From Adiantum capillus-veneris (lineage: Eukaryota; Streptophyta; Polypodiopsida; Polypodiales; Pteridaceae): a DNA stretch of 64,000 bases. The notes under the pieces were generated by a model that was not told the origin of the DNA, made no database searches, and was given only the letters and a program-made list of their open reading frames with translations. The position numbers and the translations under genes were made by a program. Location: positions 28,239,396 through 28,303,395 of the forward strand of contig CM043960.1 of assembly GCA_014529385.2 (NCBI GenBank), given 5' to 3'. Shown here piece by piece: positions 57,603-64,000 of this stretch. Each line of letters opens with the position of its first letter. Position 1 is the stretch's first letter.

Positions 57603-60600
57603 CGTTCTTCTCCTGATATTTCCATCCACAATGTCACCTGGTAATAGGAGCAGCTTGATGTCTGGGAAGACAAGGAGCAAGTGGGGACCTTGAAGACGCT
57701 TCTGCAAAAGGCTGAGATGCACCATGACGGCAAGAGGACAGTGATCTTCACCAGCGTCAATGCGGCATGGGCAGAACCAGGCTCATTGCTGGAGATCTTC
57801 TTGGAGAGCTTCAAGCTGCTCAAGAACAGAACCCAAGAGGACTTGCTCAAGCATCTCATCATCTTGGCATTCGACAACAAGGCCTATGAGAGATGTGTGG
57901 ATGTGCACCCCCTCTGCTATCAAGTGATGACGGAAGGCGTGGACTTCACGAGTGCCAAGCCTTATATGAGCCATGACTATGTGCAGATGATGTGGAGGAG
58001 AATTGAGTTTCTCAACAACATTCTTGGCATGGGCTATAGCTTCGTCTTCTCGGTATGCCTCTGTCCCTTACTCAAAATTTGTTCTGGATTTCAGTTTAGG
58101 GGGCGTTGGTTAGATTTTGGGGTGCTTGCCATCGGGCTCGTCCTAGATATCGGAGTCTCTGCCGACGTGGTAGGGAGTCACGTCCACCAGCAACCGGTTC
58201 CTTTCGAAAAGGGTTAACCACCACCACCACCACCACCACCACACACACACCCCCCGCCCCCCCCTTTTTAAACCTTATGAACGTTTGAACAGTGGTAGGC
58301 ATCAACCCAATGTGTTAACCCTGAAGATGGTTATTCACGCAATGCTTAATCATTTTTGTGTTTGAGCATTGCGCCCATTGTGCTAAGGGGGCGCCTCCAA
58401 AAATTCTCAGTGCCTAAATGTGACCTACTGCACCTGCCCAACAGTTCAATGTGCTTGCCACTTGGAAGCCTCTCAAGGATGCCACATCCTTGAGAGTCCA
58501 ATATTTAGTGAGAGCCTTGCCATCATGGCAAGCATGCCCCAGCTGGTTTCCAGTGACGCCTAGCAGGCTACTGCCCGTTGACCAAAGTTAGTCAAGGCGG
58601 TGCTCACACGGCATTGGACCCATCGCCTCAAGGCTAGCAATCTGAAGATTACTGGATGGAGTTTTGGCCTTGTGCCTTATGCCGCCTTTTGCCATATTAG
58701 TTGCCCATAAGCTACTAGTAAGTCTCTTTTAGAGAGCTTTTCAATGCCAGACTTTCAATTGCCTTAGTTAATCAATGTCCTTGACTATAACAAGATTTTG
58801 CAACAAGATGTCTTCACATAAACTTCAACAGTTAAAACATTTTGTTCCAAAGCGCGCGCGCAAATGTTCAGAAATCTATTTCCAAATGTTCACTTCTTGC
58901 ATGCACTTATATGAGTGATTATGAAATGTGCAGACATGGTTTATCTGTATTTATGATTTTTTGTGTGAGGTACACTTATTTTTTTTAGGTGTATGTGTGC
59001 GCATGCATATTAATTTGTATGTCCTTGGGTTCACTATTAAGAACCTCCTTATGTAATGTGTGTTCATGTAGGGTACTTCAAAAAATCCCTCTTGTTAATG
59101 TATCTCTGTTGAATTGCTGAAAACTTCAAAAAATAAAAGACACCTCGTGTTGAACTCACGTGGTATATTAACATGATTATATAGTGCACCCTTCGATGAA
59201 GGTGTATATACATATCTAATTAAAATTAAAAGTATAAACGGAGCCTTGGTGGTGGAAAAAGGAAGATTTTCTGTTTGAGAGGGAAATTCTTGTGCCAATC
59301 TGATAATAATGTCTTCAAGAATAATTAAATTTATACATAAACACTCGGAGGAAACAGTAAGGATAATAAAAGCTTAAAGCAAAGGTAAAGACAATGTAAA
59401 CTCTAAGAAGCTGAAAACTTTAGGGAGAAAGAGTGCATATATAGATCAAAAATGCCTTTTTGACTTTCCATTATAGTGAGACTTTTTATTTTCTGCTCTT
59501 TTACATTTTAGTTGTTTCAAAAGGTTATCTACTTTTTGGAAATTGTGAGGACCGAATTTTCAAAGTTCGAAAGGGGCATAGTTCCAATCCTTTTCAGCCT
59601 TGGTGGTGGAAATGAAGAGCTGTATTTGAGAGAAAATTTGACAGGAACATACTTTATTGTCATCTGAATGATGTGGCATATCATTAGTTTTGGCGAGTTT
59701 TGGATAAATCAAGCCCTTTTTCCGAATGTGGGGGCACTCACACGATTATACACATGCTCATGTTTGTTTACATATTTTTTACATTCTACTTATTTCTTTA
59801 TCGGAACATATACAGGTATACTTTATTTCATCTTTATTTTTTGTTTATGCATCTACATGGATACTACACTTTGTCTACATGTACATTTAATTAATTAAAT
59901 GTTTATACACCATTGTTTGTATTTTGCATTTTGTGTATCAAAAACTCTATTTTAATGTTTGAATTACCAAAAACTTGGCATAGATGTGATAAGTATACAA
60001 GGAGTCTTGATTAAAAATTTAGAAAAGCTTTTGACTAGTCATGTGTGATTCGATAACCTAATGCAGTTCATTATGAGTAAACAAATTCCTATAATAGACT
60101 TTTTATAGGTACACATCTAAAAAATAGAAGTATATAATCCTTCCTATTGAGTACATGCATTGGAATTATGTTTGACATTCAATAACTTAGATCTAAGTAA
60201 GCATTCAATTAAAAAATGTACATGGTTTGCTATGCGTGGTATGAAATTCTCTCAATATTTTATAGAATGATCTAATGAAATACTCTTCTTACAATTGCCA
60301 TTTGATGTCAAACAGGATGCAGACATAATTTGGCTCCGGAATCCTTTCCCTCACTTGTTACCAACTAAAGATTTTCAGATCACCACTGATAGATTTAATG
60401 GAAATCCTAACTCTCATGACAATGCTCCCAATGGAGGTTATACATTTGCACGTTCAAATAAACGAACAATCGAGTTCTATAAATTTTGGTACAAATCTAG
60501 GTTGACGTATCGTAGCAAGCATGATCAAGATGTTTTTATTGAGATTAGGCATAATAGAACCATGGAGGATATAGGGGTGAATGTTGGGTATTTGGACACT

Positions 60601-60801
60601 AAGTTGTTTAGTAGTTTTTGTTCTTTCTGGGTCTATGACATGAATGTAACAGTAACCATACATGCCAATTGTTGCAATGGGCTCAATAATAAGATCAGAA
60701 ATCTCAAAATACTACTTAGTGATTGGAAAGAGTTTTATGTCACTAACCAAAGTGTGAAGTCATGGAAACAACCATATGGATGTACCTTGGGTCCTTCTTA
60801 G
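57325..60801 (+). CDS. Nucleotide-diphospho-sugar transferase (GT77-like), three exons
   Basis: A type II Golgi glycosyltransferase of the Nucleotid_trans family (Arabidopsis At4g15970-like). Exon 1 (57325 to about 57411) encodes a signal-anchor, ATRAALAFCVCFVLLLALYH. Exon 2 (57654-58052) has LDVWEDKEQV, TVIFTSVNAAWAEPGSLLEI, FLESFKLL, DNKAYERCVDVHPLCY and MMWRRIEFLNNILGMGYSFV. Its donor is GTATGC, phase 0. Exon 3 (60316-60801, acceptor AACAG) begins DADIIWLRNPFPHL, so the metal-binding DxD sits exactly at the splice. It continues FNGNPNSHDNAPNGGYTFAR, NKRTIEFYKFWYKSR, HDQDVFIEIRHN and TIHANCCNGLNNKIRNLKIL, ending TAG. About 323 residues, slightly shorter than relatives because the stem is short. 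The exon 1 donor is the weakest call; a microsatellite-filled intron follows. No disabling change was seen. Probable substrate (a UDP-sugar for wall glycans) is family inference. Confidence 0.82.
57417..57600. repeat. Opposed (CT)n and (GA)n/(GT)n arrays in intron 1
   Basis: CT at 57417-57448, then GA, GT, GA, GT, GA blocks from 57467 to 57599. CT and GA arms are complementary and could fold in the transcript. Confidence 0.9.
58053..60315 (+). other. Intron 2 of the glycosyltransferase gene
   Basis: GTATGC donor and AACAG acceptor; 2.26 kb, AT-rich. Contains (ACC)n-(AC)n-C-rich low-complexity sequence at 58216-58266. No nested gene recognised. Confidence 0.75.
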
Positions 60802-61554
60802 TTACCTTCTATACACATATTGATCCATTTTTTTGAATGATGTAAAGCTTGATTGATCTTTGTAGATTCAAAAAATATTGAGTAGTGCCAATAATATACA
60901 TACTATCTTTTCTTAAGAGGGTTGCTTTGTGTCAAAAATACTAGAGTTTGAGATTGAGGATAATGGCTTACGATAGGCCTTAAGTATTGAACTCTTGGGA
61001 GCGATTGTGGACCATGGGACAAAGCTTGTTGATTAGTACATTATAGCAACTTACTTATGGAAACTACTCTTGCTTGGTTGGCCTTGCCATAGAATTTTGT
61101 TGATGCGGTATAGTGTTGATGTATTGTTGCGAGTCATGCATATACTAGAGAATATGAAAATATTAAATTGAACTAGTGACCTGGTATTGAGGAAGTACCT
61201 TGAGCGAGTGTGGAAAGTGGAGAATATTGTTTTGTTAATCTACATGAAAACCATGTAACTAGTTAAACTTTTTGCCATGCCATGCGAATATGTCACAAAC
61301 TACGTACCATACCATGCATGTCATACAAGAGTGCCATACAGAAGTATGGTGGAGAGTTGGCACTGTGTCTCCCCAAAAATAATAAGGAATGGGAGTTGTA
61401 GGTGCCCTACCCCCACCCCCTAGTCTAGTTGTGCAGTCCAAGCGAACACATAGACATGGAGATTGGATGTAGATGATGAACCTTTATGAGTTGTTGATCT
61501 TGATTTTTGTTCGTCGGTGTAAGTCCTTCAATCACTATACTTGTGGTTGGCATT
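60802..61554. other. Downstream of the glycosyltransferase; no gene
   Basis: AT-rich, likely 3' UTR followed by intergenic DNA. No clear signal beyond generic AATAA-like motifs. Confidence 0.45.
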
Positions 61555-62195
61555 TCTTCTGCATTCAACGTCTCTATCATGGTTTCTTTTGTCCTTTATA
61601 TCTCATGCTGATCATGTCTACTACAATCTCTAACATCGTGTCGATCATGTCTACTCCGATCTCCATCATCATCTCTACTATGACTTTTGCCATCAAATCG
61701 ACTATCGCATTTACTTCTTCTATCACGTCTACCATCACCACTGCGTTTGTGTTGTTTCTCGCCTCATGCTCAAGCTCCTGATATAGGTCTTTGATTATTA
61801 TCTATTTGTCATCATGCACACAAAGTCTAGGGAAGGTTGAATATGAATGCTTGGTTTTGTGTTCCTATGTTGGTTATCGAATTTTTGCCATAGTACCCAA
61901 GAAGCAGAGCGCCATTCATCGTCATCTTTTCTGCCAGTTATGTCTAATGCAATCTCCACCATCATTTATTCTGTAATTTATGCCATCACCTTGACTCTCG
62001 TGTTCACTTTTGTTTTCATGTCTACAAAAATCACCATCTTCGTCTCAATCATGTCTATTGTGATCCACATCATCATCTCTTCTACAATTTAGCCACTTGT
62101 GTTGACTTCCGCGTTCACTTTTGCTATCTTGGCTACCATGACCACTTCTTCTTTGTTGTTTCTCGCCTCATGTTCAAGCTTCTTTTTCAAACCTT
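61555..62195. repeat. Degenerate direct duplication rich in ATC/TCT triplets
   Basis: Two related stretches (about 61610-61780 and 61905-62185) share ATCATGTCTA, ATCTCCATCATCATCTCTAC-like text and the end TTGTTGTTTCTCGCCTCATG. Serine/isoleucine/threonine frames across it look repeat-driven. Confidence 0.6.
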
Positions 62196-62517
62196 TGATT
62201 CTCCCTCTATCACGAGTGTTAACCCTCACGCACATTCCTATCACCTAAGACGGACACCGTATTATTTATTTTGGTAGAGTCAAGGTATCGGGCTTGTCGG
62301 TCCAATAGGAAAAGGGTAAGAGTGATCACCGATGAGAGGCGCACTCTAATTGGACCATTCAAGGGATTAGTTGGCTAAGCATGGACGCCCAAGTGTGAAA
62401 GAGGCCTTATATAAAAGTCAACTAAACCTAAAATTCACTTATTCTCTCATTTGTGCAGTTGAAGAGTGCTCTTGCTCCATCTCCATCTTCTTCTTCATCA
62501 TCTCCTTGTGTGTGTAT

Positions 62518-62519
<2 letters not shown>
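62196..62519. other. No gene seen
   Basis: No recognisable coding or repeat boundary. Confidence 0.4.

Positions 62520-62582
<63 letters not shown>
62520..62582. repeat. (GA)n microsatellite
   Basis: About 31 GA units. Confidence 0.95.
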
Positions 62583-62585
<3 letters not shown>

Positions 62586-63533
62586 ATTGCGATGACGGTA
62601 CGGCGGCAGTGAAGCGGTTAAGCGCGGCGCAGCGACGGCTCCTTCTTCTTCGCGGGGAGGAATCCTCCATGAAGGCGAGCGTAGAGCGGCGAGTGACACA
62701 CCATCGTCATCTTTGAGCTTACTAGTTTAAGCTAGTTGCGTGCTTGGAGCCATTTGTGGCTCGCACACAGTGTATTGGCAAGTTCCTTGTATTGACACGT
62801 GGGACAGACGCCCATATTTTTGGTGCTGCCTGCTGCCGGGGAATGCCATAAACTAAGCTTGAATGGCACTCTGTGTTTCTTTGTGGTGCAATTTTAATTG
62901 TAGGAAAGGTAGGGAAGGAAGGTGTGTGTGTTGAGAAGAAGGAGTTTGTTTTGCTGTTGTGCATTTCTTTGTTAATAAGGTTTTGAAAGGTACTGTGTTT
63001 TCTCTGTGATAAGGTGTTAGTATTAAGGTTGTAGATCCATAATGTTAGTTCTTTGTAAAGTACAGTAAGTAGAAAGTAGATCTGTTAGAGCTAATGAAGT
63101 GTGTTAGTGTATAACAGTAGGTGTATTAGTTGTAAATAGGTAGGTAGAGTGTGTGTGTGCTCAGCGTACAGCGCGGCCACGGCGAACTTATCCCAAAATT
63201 AACAAAAATTTAAATGTAGGATCAGGATCGAGAATATCTCCCAGACCCAAGCCTGAGCATGAGGCCTCAGGCGCCCTTTAAAATTATGTATTTTAGCTTC
63301 ACAATTAGCTAAAAATCGACTTTTTTGAGGACCAACGGAGCTTCGGGTAACTGAATGTTGTGCTGTAAAGCATACCACAACCCTCTGAGTGATACACTTG
63401 TTTCGAACTGTCACACACTTTAATCAAAAAATCGATCATTAAAAAACATTAAAAAATATCAAAAAACGAGTGAAAACGAACGCCTAAAAAAGTAAGCGGT
63501 TAACCTTCGAGGTTATTCGTCGACGCTTGTAGG
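62583..63533. other. No gene recognised
   Basis: A GC-rich start (GACGGTACGGCGGCAGTGAAG) is followed by T/G-rich sequence. GGTAGGTAGAGTGTGTGTG-type text near 63139 is low complexity. Nothing supports a gene. Confidence 0.4.
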
Positions 63534-64000
63534 GTGCCAAAGACACATGCATTTGCGCTCTCATCGTGTGCTAGAGACAAAGCAACTACAGAGAATTTCG
63601 ATTTTTCTCATTATCCACCTACCTTAGGTTCCGGGCCCTCGACGGGGACCCAAGGTAGTACAAACCAAGACCCAAACATAGCGGCTAGTGACTTTTCCTC
63701 TAACTACGACATCATGGAGGGTTTCCCAATGCCTAATCCCGATAGCTCAAGCCAAGACATGCATGCCATGGGCCCGCGGTCCAGGCCGAGCGTGCTGCCG
63801 CTTGAAGGAAACCTTTAGTAGAGCCACTCGCTCCGAACATGGAGCTAATGATGTAAATGAGGGGAGTGGGGAAATAAATTATCCATTTATGACCAACATA
63901 GACCCTATGCTCTTAGAAAATGTGCACATGAATACTCCATTCACTGCATCCCCTGACTCTTCAGAGCTATTTCCCTCCATGGTTTTATTACCTGATGGTA
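63534..64000 (+). pseudogene. Unidentified ORF remnant running off the window
   Basis: An open frame 63534-63818 (SGPSTGTQGSTNQDPNIAAS, MEGFPMPNPDSSSQDMHAMG) ends TAG. Another frame is open from about 63802 to the window end (NYPFMTNIDPMLLENVHMNT, PFTASPDSSELFPSMVLL). The composition is continuous across the shift, suggesting one Ser/Pro/Asn-rich protein broken by a frameshift. It could be the N-terminus of a retroelement gag/ORF1 or of a host protein. I do not recognise it. Confidence 0.35.

Overview
This is plant nuclear DNA made up mostly of transposable elements and simple repeats, with one host gene that looks intact. The best guess for the source is a fern. Three loci carry decayed PLS-type pentatricopeptide (PPR) repeats with the GKRIHDD, KENIVLGNALVDMY and GALHKAQKVLEELP wording I associate with the expanded fern families (Adiantum/Ceratopteris type). 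That attribution is inference from family knowledge; no ribosomal or organellar marker is present.

Layout. 1-8.3 kb: a PPR pseudogene (1137-2383), a LINE ORF1-like remnant (3440-4178), a 49-base poly-C tract, a Helitron-like 5' end (6455) and two LINE 3' ends. 8.97-11.45 kb: a Ty3/gypsy element reduced to LTR + RNase H + integrase + LTR. 12-21 kb: mostly microsatellites, a second PPR fragment, and a tandem duplication carrying (CT)n(AT)n arrays (20262-21190). 21.5-22.3 kb: a LINE 3' half, minus strand. 23018-27666: a minus-strand Helitron carrying PPR fragments. It was invaded by a small LTR element (24562-27384; 149-bp LTRs, TGTGT target duplication), which was itself invaded by a Mutator-like element (25033-25526; 9-bp target duplication).

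28832-32785: one long reading frame with four stops. In order it encodes a trihelix DNA-binding domain, a retropepsin, a second retropepsin-like domain with a changed active site, and a region of repeated QGxxxGNxxxWxxK motifs. It is followed by a polypurine tract and an LTR start (34015). I recognise no described element with this architecture.

35526-49271: a CACTA (En/Spm) transposon with a TNP2-type transposase and a second, Transposase_24-type gene. The second gene is split by a complete Ty3/gypsy element (38632-47371) with dual RNase H, about 1.14-kb LTRs and an intact gag but a broken pol. 50411-55764: a complete hAT element (GACCCACC target duplication, 18-bp inverted termini, broken transposase on the minus strand). 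56040-57165: another LINE 3' end. 57325-60801: a three-exon nucleotide-diphospho-sugar transferase gene, the only plausible functional host gene. The rest is repeats, plus an ORF remnant running off the right edge.

The genes do not form a pathway. What the window records is the order of insertions: Helitron > LTR element > MULE, and CACTA > gypsy. All boundaries were read by eye, so distances and identities are approximate except where exact duplications are given.
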